Shown here: positions 23,057-32,496 of the stretch, one piece after another
How positions within the stretch are numbered: the stretch's first letter is position 1
How the letters are laid out: each line of letters starts with the position of its first letter
Assembly: GCF_036421915.1 (NCBI RefSeq)
Contig: NZ_JAZGOM010000012.1
From: Georgenia_A wangjunii
GTDB lineage: Bacteria > Actinomycetota > Actinomycetes > Actinomycetales > Actinomycetaceae
Length of the DNA stretch: 64,000 nt
Direction: 5' to 3' (one strand)
Made by a program: the position numbers and the translations under genes
The notes under the pieces: generated by a model
The model's database searches: none
The model's input: the letters and a program-made list of their open reading frames with translations, nothing else
What the model was told of the DNA's origin: nothing

Positions 23057-25677
23057 CGGGCCACCTCCAGGGCGACGACGGCGCCGGCTCCGGTGCCGAG
23101 CATCTCGTGCACGCTCGAGCCGGGAGAGTTCTCCGGGAGCCACACCACTCGCTCGGGCATCGTCGTCACCACGAGCGGCAGCGTGATGGTCCCCGCGGGT
23201 CCACGGACGGTGAGCGCCGCGCCGTCGGCGACGCCGAGGGCGGCCGCGGTCGCGGCGGACAGGCGGACCACCGGGCGGTGCGCGGTGCCGGCGAGGTGAG
23301 GATCGCCGTCCTGCCCGCGTCCCGCGTCGAGCTGCAGCTTCCACGTGGCGAGGACGGCCTCGCCCTCCGCCGCCGCGGGCGGCTCGCCGGCGGGGCCGGC
23401 GGGCACCGCGGGGCGCTCGCCCTCCCACGCCGTCAGCTCGCCGAGCTGGGCGTGGACCGCCGTGAGCGTCTCGCAGCCGAGCGCGACACCCATCTCGTCC
23501 GCGAGGCCGGTGAGGACCTGGCGGTCGGACAGCGCGCGGGTGGAGAGGACCTGCCCGAACGGCCGGCGGCGACCCTCCCAGTTGACGTACGTCCCCGACT
23601 TCTCGACGGGCGGCGCCACGGGCAGGACGACGTCGGCGTGCTCGGTGACCTCGGAGCGGCGGACCTCGAGCTGGACGACGAAGCCGGCGCGGGCGAGCGC
23701 CGCGCGGGCGAGGGCCGGGTCCGGCACGTCGCGCAGGTCGACCCCGCCGACGAGCAGACCGCCGAGCTCGCCGTCGCGGGCCGCGGCGAGGATGCCGGTG
23801 ACGTCGCGCCCGGGCGTGGCCGGGACGCGCTCGACGCCCCACACGCCGGCGACGTCGACGCGCGCCTCGGCGTCGCCCGCCGGGCGCCCGCCCGGGAGCA
23901 GGCCGGGCAGGAGCCCGGCCTCGACGGCACCGCGCTCGCCGGCGCGGCGCGGGACCCACGCGAGGCGGGCCCCGGTGCGCTCCACGAGCCGCAGAACGGC
24001 GGCGAGGGTGCCCGGCTGGGCGCCGGCGCGCTCGCCGACGAGGACGACGGTGCCGGGCTCGGCCAGGGCCTGGGCGAGGACGCCGAGGTCGGGCTCGACG
24101 GAGGTCGGCACGACGGCGTCGAGGACCTCCGCCTCGGTGCCGGGGGCGCACTCGACGAGCTGCGCCCGGAGCTTGGTCGTGCCGCGGGTGGCGAGCGGGG
24201 CGAGGGTCGCGACGCTCACGCGCCCGGCGACGACGCCCTTGCGGAGCCGGAGGAAGATCGCACCGGCCTCCTCCTCGGGCTCGAGCGCGACGAGGAGCAC
24301 GTGGGGGGCGTGCTCGAGGTCGGTGAAGGTGACGTCCATGTCCGCGCCCGCGACGTGGCGGGTGAGGAAGGCCGCCTCCTCGGCGGAGTGCGCGCGCCAG
24401 CGGTGGTCGACGTCGTTCGTCGCCAGCGCCGTCCGCGCGAAGCGGGACCACGTGTAGGCGTCCTCGAGCGTGAGGTGGCCGCCGGGCAGGACCCCGACGC
24501 CGCCGGCGTCGCGCGCCCGCTCGAGCCCCCGGGCGGCGAGGTCGAGCGCCTCGGACCAGCTCGTCGGGACGAGCTCGCCGCTCTCGTCGCGCACGAGCGG
24601 GACGTCGAGACGGTCGGGGGCGCTCTGCCACGCGAAGGCGAAGCGGTCCTTGTCGGTGATCCACTCCTCGTTGACCTCGGGGTCGTCGCCGGCGAGCCGC
24701 CGCACGACGACGCCGCGCCGGTGGTCGACCCGGATGGCCGAGCCGCTCGCGTCGTGCTCGGCGACGCTCTCGGTCGAGACAAGGTCGAAGGGGCGGGCGC
24801 GGAACCGGTACCCGGCGGACGTCAGCGCCCCGACGGGGCAGATCTGGATTGTGTTGCCGGAGAAGTACGAGGAGAACGGGCGCCCGGAGCCGTCGAGCTC
24901 GGCGACGCCCATGGGGCCGCTCGCGAAGCCGGCGACCGGGCCGGCCTCCCCGAGCGGTCCGACGTGGGCGTCGGTGTGCGTGGGGCCGGCCTCGGCGTCG
25001 GGAAGGGCGAAGTCAAGGATGTGGGCGTCGAACCCGCCGATCTGCTGGCCGTGCGTGCCGTGCACCTCGCGGCCGGGCGCGCCACCGCCGCGGCCCTGGA
25101 GGTCGATGAAGGGGTCACCGGCGATCTCGGAGGAGAAGCGCGTGCAGCGCTGGCACAGGATGCAGCGGTCCCGGTCGAGGAGGATCTGCGTGGAGACCTT
25201 GACGGGCTTGGGGAACGTCCGCTTGATGTCGACGTAGCGGCTCGTCGGGCGGCCGTTGCTCATCGCCTGGTTCTGCAGCGGGCACTCCCCGCCCTTGTCG
25301 CAGACCGGGCAGTCGAGCGGGTGGTTGATGAGCAGGAACTCGATCATCCCGTGCTGGGCCTTGTCCGCCACGGGCGAGGTGTGCTGCGTGGAGACGACCA
25401 TGCCGGGCGTCGCCTCGAGGGTGCACGAGGTCTGCGGCTTGGGCATGGCCCGCAGGTTCCCCTCGCGGTCCGGGGTCGCGACCTCGACGAGGCACTGGCG
25501 GCACGCCCCGACGGGCTTGAGGAGCGGGTGCTCGCAGAACCGCGGGATCTGGATGCCGACCTGCTCGGCGGCGCGGATGACGAGGGTGCCCTTGGGCACC
25601 TCGACCTCGACGCCGTCGATGGTCACCGTCAGCAGCTCGACCGGCGCGCTGGCCGGTCGGGACGTCGTGGCTGTCAT
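23053..25677 (-). CDS. nuoG: NADH-quinone oxidoreductase subunit G
   Basis: 874 residues, the largest peripheral-arm subunit, carrying the iron-sulfur relay. The N-terminal plant-type [2Fe-2S] domain has CEHPLLKPVGACRQC, followed by the His-Cys3 site (HPLDCPVCDKGGECPLQ) and the two-cluster ferredoxin-like region CILCQRCTRF...QICPVGAL. The rest is a molybdopterin-oxidoreductase-like fold without cofactor, ending in a formate-dehydrogenase-type C-terminal domain. ATG 25677 overlaps the nuoF stop (ATGA) and the stop overlaps nuoH, so the subunits are made in step. No sign of decay. Confidence 0.97.
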   Translation of the reverse strand: MTATTSRPASAPVELLTVTIDGVEVEVPKGTLVIRAAEQVGIQIPRFCEHPLLKPVGACRQCLVEVATPDREGNLRAMPKPQTSCTLEATPGMVVSTQHTSPVADKAQHGMIEFLLINHPLDCPVCDKGGECPLQNQAMSNGRPTSRYVDIKRTFPKPVKVSTQILLDRDRCILCQRCTRFSSEIAGDPFIDLQGRGGGAPGREVHGTHGQQIGGFDAHILDFALPDAEAGPTHTDAHVGPLGEAGPVAGFASGPMGVAELDGSGRPFSSYFSGNTIQICPVGALTSAGYRFRARPFDLVSTESVAEHDASGSAIRVDHRRGVVVRRLAGDDPEVNEEWITDKDRFAFAWQSAPDRLDVPLVRDESGELVPTSWSEALDLAARGLERARDAGGVGVLPGGHLTLEDAYTWSRFARTALATNDVDHRWRAHSAEEAAFLTRHVAGADMDVTFTDLEHAPHVLLVALEPEEEAGAIFLRLRKGVVAGRVSVATLAPLATRGTTKLRAQLVECAPGTEAEVLDAVVPTSVEPDLGVLAQALAEPGTVVLVGERAGAQPGTLAAVLRLVERTGARLAWVPRRAGERGAVEAGLLPGLLPGGRPAGDAEARVDVAGVWGVERVPATPGRDVTGILAAARDGELGGLLVGGVDLRDVPDPALARAALARAGFVVQLEVRRSEVTEHADVVLPVAPPVEKSGTYVNWEGRRRPFGQVLSTRALSDRQVLTGLADEMGVALGCETLTAVHAQLGELTAWEGERPAVPAGPAGEPPAAAEGEAVLATWKLQLDAGRGQDGDPHLAGTAHRPVVRLSAATAAALGVADGAALTVRGPAGTITLPLVVTTMPERVVWLPENSPGSSVHEMLGTGAGAVVALEVAR

Positions 25678-27020
25678 CGAGCACCTACTTCGGAAAACGC
25701 GGCCGAGGCCTCGTACGGGAAGAGCGCGGCGGCCGGGGTGTGGACGCCGGCCTCGAACTCGGAGCGGAAGTGAGCGATGCCGCTCTGGATCGGGACGGCG
25801 GAGGCGTCGCCGAGCGCGCAGAACGAGCGTCCCGCGATGTTGGCCGAGACGTCGAGGAGGAGGTCGATGTCCGTGGGCAGGCCCTTGCCGGCCTCGAGCC
25901 GGTGCATGACCTGCTTCATCCAGTAGGTCCCCTCGCGGCACGGGGTGCACTTGCCGCAGGACTCGTGCTGGTAGAAGTCCGTCCAGCGCGTCACGACCCG
26001 GACGACGGAGACGGTCTCGTCGAAGACCATGAGTGAACGCGTGCCCAGCATGGACCCCGCGGCACCCACCGCCTCGTAGTCGAGGGGGACGTCGAGGTGG
26101 GAGTCGGTGAGGATCGGGGTGGAGGAACCGCCCGGCGTCCAGAACTTCAGCCGGTGCCCCGCGCGGACGCCGCCAGCCATGTCGAGCAGCTCGCGCATGG
26201 TGATGCCCAGCGGCGCCTCGTACTGCCCGGGGCGCTCGACGTGCCCGGAGAGGGAGAAGAGGCCGTGGCCGGCCGACTTCTCCGTGCCCATCGACGTGAA
26301 CCAGTCGACGCCGCCGCGGACGATCCCGGGGACCGAGGCGATGGACTCGACGTTGTTGACGACCGTCGGGCGGGCGTACAGTCCCGCGACCGCCGGGAAC
26401 GGGGGCTTGAGCCGCGGCTGACCGCGCATGCCCTCGAGGGAGTCGAGCAGCGCCGTCTCCTCACCGCAGATGTAGGCCCCCGCCCCGGCGTGGACGGTGA
26501 TCTCGAGGTCGAACGCGCCGTCCGGTCCCGCGCCCTGGCCGATGATCCCGGCCTCGCGGGCCTCACGCACGGCGGCGAGCAGCCGGCGGTAGACGTGGAC
26601 CACCTCGCCGCGCAGGTAGATGAAGGCGTGGGTGCAGCCGATGGCGTAGGCCGTGATCGCCACGCCCTCGAGCAGCAGGTGGGGGTTGGCGAGCATGAGC
26701 GGGATGTCCTTGCACGCCCCGGGCTCGGACTCGTCCGCGTTGACGACGAGGTAGCGAGGACCGCCGTCGGGCTTGGGCAGGAAGGACCACTTGAGGCCGG
26801 TGGGGAAGCCCGCGCCGCCGCGCCCGCGCAGGCCGGATGCCTTGACGGTCTCGACGATGTCCGCGGGCGGGGTCCGCAAAGCCTGGGCCAGCGCCTCGTA
26901 CCCGCCGCGCTCGCGGTACGTCGCCAGCGTCCAGGAGCGGTCCGCGTCCCAGACGTCGGTGAGCACCGGCGTCAGCCGGCCCGGCCCAGCGTTCGGCGCC
27001 GAAGTCGTCACGTCACTCAC
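25674..27020 (-). CDS. nuoF: NADH-quinone oxidoreductase subunit F (NADH/FMN-binding)
   Basis: 448 residues. Oxidises NADH and passes electrons through FMN and cluster N3. GRGGAGFPTGLKW and the NADH loop are near residues 65-78, FMN-contacting AGAGAYICGEETALL near 185-199 and the N3 ligands ESCGKCTPCREGT with the distal Cys in RSFCALGDA. I chose GTG 27020 (VSDVTTSAPNAG) because GGAGG lies 6 nt upstream and the family start is near here. This puts an 8-bp overlap with nuoE; a longer in-frame extension is shadow sequence of nuoE. Confidence 0.96.
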   Translation of the reverse strand: MSDVTTSAPNAGPGRLTPVLTDVWDADRSWTLATYRERGGYEALAQALRTPPADIVETVKASGLRGRGGAGFPTGLKWSFLPKPDGGPRYLVVNADESEPGACKDIPLMLANPHLLLEGVAITAYAIGCTHAFIYLRGEVVHVYRRLLAAVREAREAGIIGQGAGPDGAFDLEITVHAGAGAYICGEETALLDSLEGMRGQPRLKPPFPAVAGLYARPTVVNNVESIASVPGIVRGGVDWFTSMGTEKSAGHGLFSLSGHVERPGQYEAPLGITMRELLDMAGGVRAGHRLKFWTPGGSSTPILTDSHLDVPLDYEAVGAAGSMLGTRSLMVFDETVSVVRVVTRWTDFYQHESCGKCTPCREGTYWMKQVMHRLEAGKGLPTDIDLLLDVSANIAGRSFCALGDASAVPIQSGIAHFRSEFEAGVHTPAAALFPYEASAAFSEVGAR

Positions 27021-27849
27021 GGGTACCTCCCTCGTCGGGGCCCTTGCCCGGCTCCACCACGGTCTCGGGGTCCTTGTCGGCCGGGGTCGTCGGCTTGCGC
27101 GCGGCGCTGGAGTGCACGCCACCGGTGGTCTGGGCGCCGGCGACATCGGGCTCCGGCTCGGCAGCCCCGTGCGGGCCGGGGGCGGCCAGATCGGGCGCAC
27201 GCCAACCGTTCTCACGGGCGAGGCGGAGCCCGGCGAGGCTGGACTCCCCGGCCGCCACGCCCTCGTCCGCGCGCCCGTCCTCGAACCCGGCGAGCACGCG
27301 GGAGACCTCCTTGAACGTCCCCACGGTGGAGGGGCCGCGCGTCGGGGCGACGGCCTCGCCGGCGCGCAGGCTCCTGACGAGGTCGACCGCGCTCGTGGGC
27401 GTCTGGTTGTCGAAGAACTCCCAGTTGACCATGACGACGGGCGCGTAGTCGCAGGCGGCGTTGCACTCGATGCGCTCGAGCGTGATGGCGCCGTCGTCGG
27501 TGGTCTCGTCGTGCCCGACGCCGAGGTGGCCGGAGACGGTCTCGAAGATCGCGTCCCCGCCCAGGACGGCGCACAGGGCGTTCGTGCACACCCCCACCGT
27601 GTACTGCCCGTTGGGGTGGCGCTTGTACTGCGTGTAGAACGTCGCGACGGCGGAGACCTCCGGGCGGCTCAGCCCGAGGACGTCCGCGCACAGCGCGATG
27701 CCGCTCGCGCTGACGTAGCCGTCCTCGGCCTGGACGAGGTGGAGCATGGGGAGCAGCGCCGAGCGTGGCTCGGGGTAGCGGGCGACGATCTCGGCGCACT
27801 CGGCGCGCAGGCGCGCCTCGGTGTCCGGCGCGTATCCGGTGACGCTCAT
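27013..27849 (-). CDS. nuoE: NADH-quinone oxidoreductase subunit E with extended tail
   Basis: 278 residues, thioredoxin-like [2Fe-2S] subunit of the NADH module. The cluster N1a ligands are in VCTNALCAVLGG and ECNAACDYAPV. The domain ends near residue 165; a further ~110 residues (GESSLAGLRLARENGW...PDEGGTRE) are charged, low-complexity and unlike any domain I know. ATG 27849 shares one base with the nuoD stop (TGATG). Confidence 0.96.
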   Translation of the reverse strand: MSVTGYAPDTEARLRAECAEIVARYPEPRSALLPMLHLVQAEDGYVSASGIALCADVLGLSRPEVSAVATFYTQYKRHPNGQYTVGVCTNALCAVLGGDAIFETVSGHLGVGHDETTDDGAITLERIECNAACDYAPVVMVNWEFFDNQTPTSAVDLVRSLRAGEAVAPTRGPSTVGTFKEVSRVLAGFEDGRADEGVAAGESSLAGLRLARENGWRAPDLAAPGPHGAAEPEPDVAGAQTTGGVHSSAARKPTTPADKDPETVVEPGKGPDEGGTRE

Positions 27850-29198
27850 CAGCGGTCCACCCCTCCCATGACGGGGTCGATCGAGGCCAGCGCGACGACG
27901 ACGTCGGCCAGCTGGCCGCCCTCGGTCATGAGCGCCAACGACTGCAAATTGGAGAACGAGGGGTCCCGGAAGTGGGCGCGGTAGGGCCGCGTGCCGCCGT
28001 CGGAGACGAGGTGGACGCCCTGGACGCCGCGAGGGTGCTCGATGGTCTGGTAGACCTGGCCCGCCGGCACCCGGAAGCCCTCGGTGACGAGCTTGAAGTG
28101 GTGGATGAGCGACTCCATCGACGTGCTCATGATCTCGCGGATGTGGTCGCGGGAGTTGCCCTGGCCGTCGGAGCCGATCGACAGCTGCGCCGGCCACGCG
28201 ATCTTCTTGTCCGCGACCATGACCGGGCCGGGCGTCGCCTCGAGGCGCTCGAGCGCCTGGTAGATGATCTTGAGCGACTCGTAGCACTCGTCGAAGCGGA
28301 TGGCGACGCGGTTGTAGGCGTCGGAGTGGTCGCGCGTGATGACGTCGAAGTCGAACGTCTCGTAGCCGGAGTACGGCTGGAGCTTGCGCATGTCGAGCGG
28401 GTAGCCGGTCGCGCGCACCGACGGGCCGGTGAGGCCGAGGGCGAGGGCACCGGCGAGGGAGATGTAGCCGACGTCCTTGTGGCGCGCCTTGAAGATCGGG
28501 TTGGCCATCGTCAGGTCCTGGAGCTCGCCGAGGTCGCGGCGGACCTTGGGCATGAGCTCGCGGACCATCGCCACGGTGTCCGCGGGGAGGTCCTGGGCGA
28601 CGCCGCCGGGGCGGACGTAGGCGTGGTTCATCCTCAGGCCGGTGATGTGCTCGAGGATGCGCAGGATCTCCTCGCGCCCGCGGAAGCTGATCGTCATCAT
28701 CGTCGTCGCGCCGAGCTCGTTGCCCCCGGAGCCGATCGCGACCATGTGCGAGGCGATGCGGTTGAGCTCCATGACGAGCACCCGGATGAGCGAGGCCCGC
28801 TCCGGCACGTCGTCGGTGATGCCGAGGAGCTTCTCGACGGCGAGGCAGTAGCCGACCTCCTGGTACAGCGGGGCGACGTAGTCCATGCGCGTGCACAGCG
28901 TCACGCCCTGGGTCCAGGTGCGGTACTCCATCGTCTTCTCGATGCCGGTGTGGAGGTAGCCGTTGCCGAGGCGCAGCTCCTTCACCGTCTCGCCCTCGAT
29001 GTCGAGGATGAGCCGGAGCACCCCGTGCGTCGAGGGGTGGACGGGCCCCATGTTGACGATGATGCGCTCCTCGCCGATGCGCTCCGCCTCCTCGGCGATG
29101 GAGGCCCAGTCGCCGCCCTCGGCGGTGAACTCGGGGCCGGCGTCGGCGTCGCGGGCCGGCCGGGTCGCGGCGGCGGGCGCGTTCGTGTGGTTCGCCAT
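27849..29198 (-). CDS. nuoD: NADH-quinone oxidoreductase subunit D
   Basis: 449 residues, 49-kDa-type subunit lining the quinone site next to cluster N2. Landmarks: NMGPVHPSTHGVLRL with the quinone-contacting His (near residue 56), GYLHTGIEKTMEYRTW, DYVAPLYQE, and the C-terminal DPVMGGVDR. It derives from NiFe-hydrogenase large subunits but has lost the metal cysteines, as expected. ATG 29198 shares one base with the nuoC stop; a ~40-residue Ala-rich leader precedes the conserved domain. Confidence 0.97.
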   Translation of the reverse strand: MANHTNAPAAATRPARDADAGPEFTAEGGDWASIAEEAERIGEERIIVNMGPVHPSTHGVLRLILDIEGETVKELRLGNGYLHTGIEKTMEYRTWTQGVTLCTRMDYVAPLYQEVGYCLAVEKLLGITDDVPERASLIRVLVMELNRIASHMVAIGSGGNELGATTMMTISFRGREEILRILEHITGLRMNHAYVRPGGVAQDLPADTVAMVRELMPKVRRDLGELQDLTMANPIFKARHKDVGYISLAGALALGLTGPSVRATGYPLDMRKLQPYSGYETFDFDVITRDHSDAYNRVAIRFDECYESLKIIYQALERLEATPGPVMVADKKIAWPAQLSIGSDGQGNSRDHIREIMSTSMESLIHHFKLVTEGFRVPAGQVYQTIEHPRGVQGVHLVSDGGTRPYRAHFRDPSFSNLQSLALMTEGGQLADVVVALASIDPVMGGVDR

Positions 29199-30004
29199 CA
29201 GGTGTACGACCTCCGGGTGTCGGGCGGCGGGATCGTGGCGCCCTTGTACTCCACCGGGATCCCGCCGAGCGGGTAGTCCTTGCGCTGGGGGTGGCCCTCC
29301 CAGTCGTCCGGGAGCATCGTGCGGGCGAGGGACGGGTGGCCGTCGAAGACGATCCCCATGAGGTCCCACGTCTCGCGCTCGTGCCAGCTGTTGCCGGGGT
29401 AGAGGTCGACGAGCGTGGGCACGTGCGGGTCGCCGTCGGGCGCGGTGACCTCGAGCCGCAGCTGGCGGTTGTGCGTGAGCGAGAGGAACGCGTAGACCGC
29501 GTGCAGCTCACGCCCGGCGTCGTGGGGGAAGTGGACGCCGGAGACGCCGAGGCAGAGCTCGAAGCGCAGGTCGACGTCGTCGCGCAGGAACGCGGCGACG
29601 GTGCGCAGGTGCGCGCGCGTGATGAAGAGGGTGAGCTCGCCGCGGTCGACGACGACCTTCTCCACGGCGGCCTCGAACGCGATCCCGGCCTCCTCGAGGA
29701 GCTCGGCGATGACGTCGACGACCTCGTCGAACCAGCCGCCGTAGGGGCGCTCCGAGGGCGGCGGCATGGCGACGGTGCTGACGAGCCCGCCGAACCCGGA
29801 CGTGTCACCGGGCCCGTTGGCCCCGAACATCCCGCGGCGGACGTCGACGACCTCGAGCTCGGTCCGGCCGTCGGCCGGGCCCGCGGGGACGTTCTGGCCA
29901 CCGGCCTCGAGGGCCGCGGCCGAGGTGGACTGGGCACCGGTGTCCGGCGCCCCGGGCTTGACGGTGTCCGCCGCCGCCTTCTTCTCGTCGTCGCGCTCGC
30001 TCAC
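29198..30004 (-). CDS. nuoC: NADH-quinone oxidoreductase subunit C
   Basis: 268 residues, 30-kDa-type subunit of the connecting module. Signature ETWDLMGIVFDGHPSLARTMLPDDW and GHPQRKDYPL in the C-terminal half. The first ~60 residues (SERDDEKKAAADT...) are a disordered charged extension typical of actinobacterial NuoC. GTG start overlaps the nuoB stop (GTGA). Confidence 0.95.
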   Translation of the reverse strand: MSERDDEKKAAADTVKPGAPDTGAQSTSAAALEAGGQNVPAGPADGRTELEVVDVRRGMFGANGPGDTSGFGGLVSTVAMPPPSERPYGGWFDEVVDVIAELLEEAGIAFEAAVEKVVVDRGELTLFITRAHLRTVAAFLRDDVDLRFELCLGVSGVHFPHDAGRELHAVYAFLSLTHNRQLRLEVTAPDGDPHVPTLVDLYPGNSWHERETWDLMGIVFDGHPSLARTMLPDDWEGHPQRKDYPLGGIPVEYKGATIPPPDTRRSYT

Positions 30005-30555
30005 GCCAGCAGCCCCTTCATCTGGTGCGTCGGCGTGGCCGCGAGGGCCGCTGCCTCGGCGGCCCGCGCCGCCTCCTCGCGGTTGACGCCGAGGGGTGAG
30101 TTCTTCACCTGGTTGTGCAGCTCGAGGATGGCGTGGAGGAGCATCTCCGGACGCGGGGGGCAGCCCGGGAGGTAGATGTCCACAGGCAGCAGGTGGTCGA
30201 CGCCCTGGATGATGGCGTAGTTGTTGAACATCCCGCCGCTCGAGGCGCACACGCCCATGGAGATGACCCACTTGGGCTCAGGCATCTGGTCGTACGTCTG
30301 CCGCACGACCGGGGCCATCTTCTGGCTCACCCGGCCGGAGACGATCATGAGGTCGGCGTGGCGCGGCGAGGCGCGGAACACCTCCATGCCGAAGCGCGAG
30401 ATGTCGAAGCGTGGGGTGCCCGTCGCCATCATCTCGATCGCGCAGCAGGCCAGGCCCATCGTCACGGGCCACATCGACGCCTTGCGGGACAGCCCGACCA
30501 CCTGCTCGACGGTCGTCAGCATGAACCCCGCGGGAAGCTTCTCCTCGAGTCCCAT
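30001..30555 (-). CDS. nuoB: NADH-quinone oxidoreductase subunit B (cluster N2)
   Basis: 184 residues. Holds the terminal [4Fe-4S] cluster N2 that reduces menaquinone; ligands are the tandem CC in LACCAIEMM, Cys in GVCASSGGMF and Cys in LPGCPPRPE. ATG 30555 lies 11 bp after nuoA with GGAGAGAG upstream. The ~35-residue C-terminal tail (REEAARAAEAAALAATP) is helical and Ala-rich. Confidence 0.97.
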   Translation of the reverse strand: MGLEEKLPAGFMLTTVEQVVGLSRKASMWPVTMGLACCAIEMMATGTPRFDISRFGMEVFRASPRHADLMIVSGRVSQKMAPVVRQTYDQMPEPKWVISMGVCASSGGMFNNYAIIQGVDHLLPVDIYLPGCPPRPEMLLHAILELHNQVKNSPLGVNREEAARAAEAAALAATPTHQMKGLLA

Positions 30556-30566
30556 CGTCTCTCTCC

Positions 30567-30929
30567 TCAGTCCCAGTCCAGGCCGCCGCGGCGCCATTCG
30601 TAGATGAACGGCACGGTGATCAGGAAGATGAATCCGAGCATGGCGACGAGGCCGAACATCGCCAGCTCGGAGAAGGCCACGGCCCACGGCACGAGGAAGA
30701 TGACCTCGATGTCGAAGATGATGAAGGTCATCGCCACGAGGTAGTACTTGATCGGGAAGCGGCCCGCACCGGTCGCGCGCGGCGTCGCCTCGACGCCGCA
30801 CTCGTAGTTGTCCACCTTGATGCGGTTGTAGCGCTTCGGACCGATGACGGCGCTGGCCGCGATGCCGCCGATCGCCAGGAGGGCGGCGACGGCCATCATG
30901 ACGAGGATGGGGACGAACGGGTTCGTCAT
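30567..30929 (-). CDS. nuoA: NADH-quinone oxidoreductase subunit A
   Basis: 120 residues, three transmembrane helices; first gene of the nuo operon. The conserved loop NYECGVEATPRATGAGRFP carries the Cys that reports the active/deactive state in other organisms, and FIIFDIEVIFLVPWAV follows. ATG 30929 is preceded at 5 nt by GGAGG. A candidate promoter and inverted repeat lie in the 106-bp gap to menJ. Confidence 0.97.
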   Translation of the reverse strand: MTNPFVPILVMMAVAALLAIGGIAASAVIGPKRYNRIKVDNYECGVEATPRATGAGRFPIKYYLVAMTFIIFDIEVIFLVPWAVAFSELAMFGLVAMLGFIFLITVPFIYEWRRGGLDWD

Positions 30930-30991
30930 GGTGCCTCCGTGGTTGAGCCGCCCGGTGCGGCGCGGCCCGGGGAGCGGGCAGCGTCGGCACC

Positions 30992-31025
30992 AGGGTACGG
31001 GCGTCGGGTGTGTGCTCGCGCACAC
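30992..31025 (-). promoter_or_regulatory. Candidate nuo operon promoter with inverted repeat
   Basis: TACCCT at 30992-30997 (minus strand) is a possible -10. Upstream, covering the -35 position, is GTGTGC-N4-GCACAC (31010-31025, arms of 6 bp). It could be an operator or a weak terminator after menJ. Confidence 0.4.
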
Positions 31026-31035
31026 CGGTGGCCGG

Positions 31036-32331
31036 TCATGACGCCGGCACCGCCTTCGTCAGGGCCGTGATGAGCCGGTCCATCCAGTCCCCGTCCCGGC
31101 GGTCGAAGCCGTCGGAGAGCAGCTTCATGACGAAGCGCATGAGGACCGGGCGCGGCAGGCCGTACTTGACGCACGCGCGCATGATCTCCGGGCGCTCGAT
31201 GACCCGCGCGAAGGCCTGCCCGAGCGTGAAGTACCCGCCGAGCTCCTCGCCGAGGATCTTCGGGTACGTGCGCAGCGTCTTCTCGAGCGCGTAGGGCGTC
31301 GTGCGGGCGAGCGCCTGGGAGACGACGTCGGCGGCGATGCGCCCGGACTGCATGGCGTAGGCGATGCCCTCGCCGTTGAACGGGGAGACCATCCCGCCGG
31401 AGTCCCCGACGAGGAGGAGACCGCTCGTGTAGTGCGGCTTGCGGTTGAACGCCATGGGCAGCGCCGCGCTGCGGAGGTCGCCGATCTGGTTCTCGGCGGT
31501 GAACTCCCACTCCGCCGGGACGTTGCGCATCCACGTGGCGAAGAGCGCCTTGTAGTCGAGGCGGGTCGGCGTCGCGGTCGAGCTGAGGGAGCCGAGGCCG
31601 ACGTTGACCGTGCCGTCGCCGAGGGCGAAGATCCAGCCGTAGCCCGGCATGAGGTTCGAGGCGCCGGGCTCGCCGTCCCACAGCTCGAGGTGGGACTCCA
31701 TCATGTCGTCGTCGTGGCGCGGGGACCGGAAGTACGTGCGCACGGCCACGCCCATCGGGCGGTTCGTGTTCTTCTCGACGCCCATCGACGTGGCGAGCCG
31801 GGCGGAGACACCGCCCGCGTCGACGACGACGGGGGCCCGGAACGTCACCTCGTCACCCGCACGGCGGCCCGCGCCGTCGACGGGGCGCGCCGTCACGCCG
31901 AGGATCCGGCCCGACCGCTCGTGCCGGACCGGCCCGGTGACGGACATCCCCTCGCGCAGCGTGGCGCCGGAGCGCTGCGCGTGACGCGCGAGGGTCTCGT
32001 CGAGGTTCATGCGCGAGCGGGCGAGGCCGTAGGAGGGCATCTCGGCGAGCTCGGGCCACGGCACCTCGATGCGGTGCCCGCCGCCGTAGGTGCGCAGGCC
32101 GTAGTTCCGGATCCAGCCGTCGGCCGGGTCGGTGCTCACGCCCATGCGGATGAGCTCGGCCACCGCACGCGGGGTGAGGCCGTCGCCGCACACCTTGTCC
32201 CGGGGGAACGTGCCCTTCTCGAGGAGGAGCACCTCGAGGCCCGTCTGGGCGAGGTAGTGGGCCGCCGCTGCGCCGCCGGGGCCGGCACCGACGACGATGA
32301 CATCGGCGTCATCGCTCGCGCCTTGCGCCAC
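31036..32331 (-). CDS. menJ: Menaquinone reductase MenJ-like (geranylgeranyl reductase family)
   Basis: 431 residues. FAD enzyme that saturates one or more isoprene units of the menaquinone side chain, giving MK(H2/H4) forms usual in actinomycetes. Motifs: FAD Rossmann GAGPGG at 15-20, CGDGLTPRAV (the PxxYxW/GxGD family's Cys-containing loop), and LVGDSGGMVSPFNGEGIAYAMQSG near 290-313. GTG start at 32331 with AGAGGTGAC upstream. The gene ends 106 bp before nuoA. In M. tuberculosis the counterpart (Rv0561c) lies between men genes and a polyprenyl synthase gene; here nuo is placed in between. Family assignment firm; the exact number of bonds reduced is unknown. Confidence 0.88.
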   Translation of the reverse strand: MAQGASDDADVIVVGAGPGGAAAAHYLAQTGLEVLLLEKGTFPRDKVCGDGLTPRAVAELIRMGVSTDPADGWIRNYGLRTYGGGHRIEVPWPELAEMPSYGLARSRMNLDETLARHAQRSGATLREGMSVTGPVRHERSGRILGVTARPVDGAGRRAGDEVTFRAPVVVDAGGVSARLATSMGVEKNTNRPMGVAVRTYFRSPRHDDDMMESHLELWDGEPGASNLMPGYGWIFALGDGTVNVGLGSLSSTATPTRLDYKALFATWMRNVPAEWEFTAENQIGDLRSAALPMAFNRKPHYTSGLLLVGDSGGMVSPFNGEGIAYAMQSGRIAADVVSQALARTTPYALEKTLRTYPKILGEELGGYFTLGQAFARVIERPEIMRACVKYGLPRPVLMRFVMKLLSDGFDRRDGDWMDRLITALTKAVPAS

Positions 32332-32496
32332 GTCACCTCTCCAGCTTCTATGCAGGGCCTGGGACGGCCGCGTGCCACTCTACAAACCCCTGAGACCCGC
32401 GTCTCCTAAGGGCTTCCTTACTTGACGCCGCCCCGGCGCAGGCCTCCGGAATCGGGCACGGGACCCCGGCGCTCCGGGCGCTGCGGGCCCGGGCGC

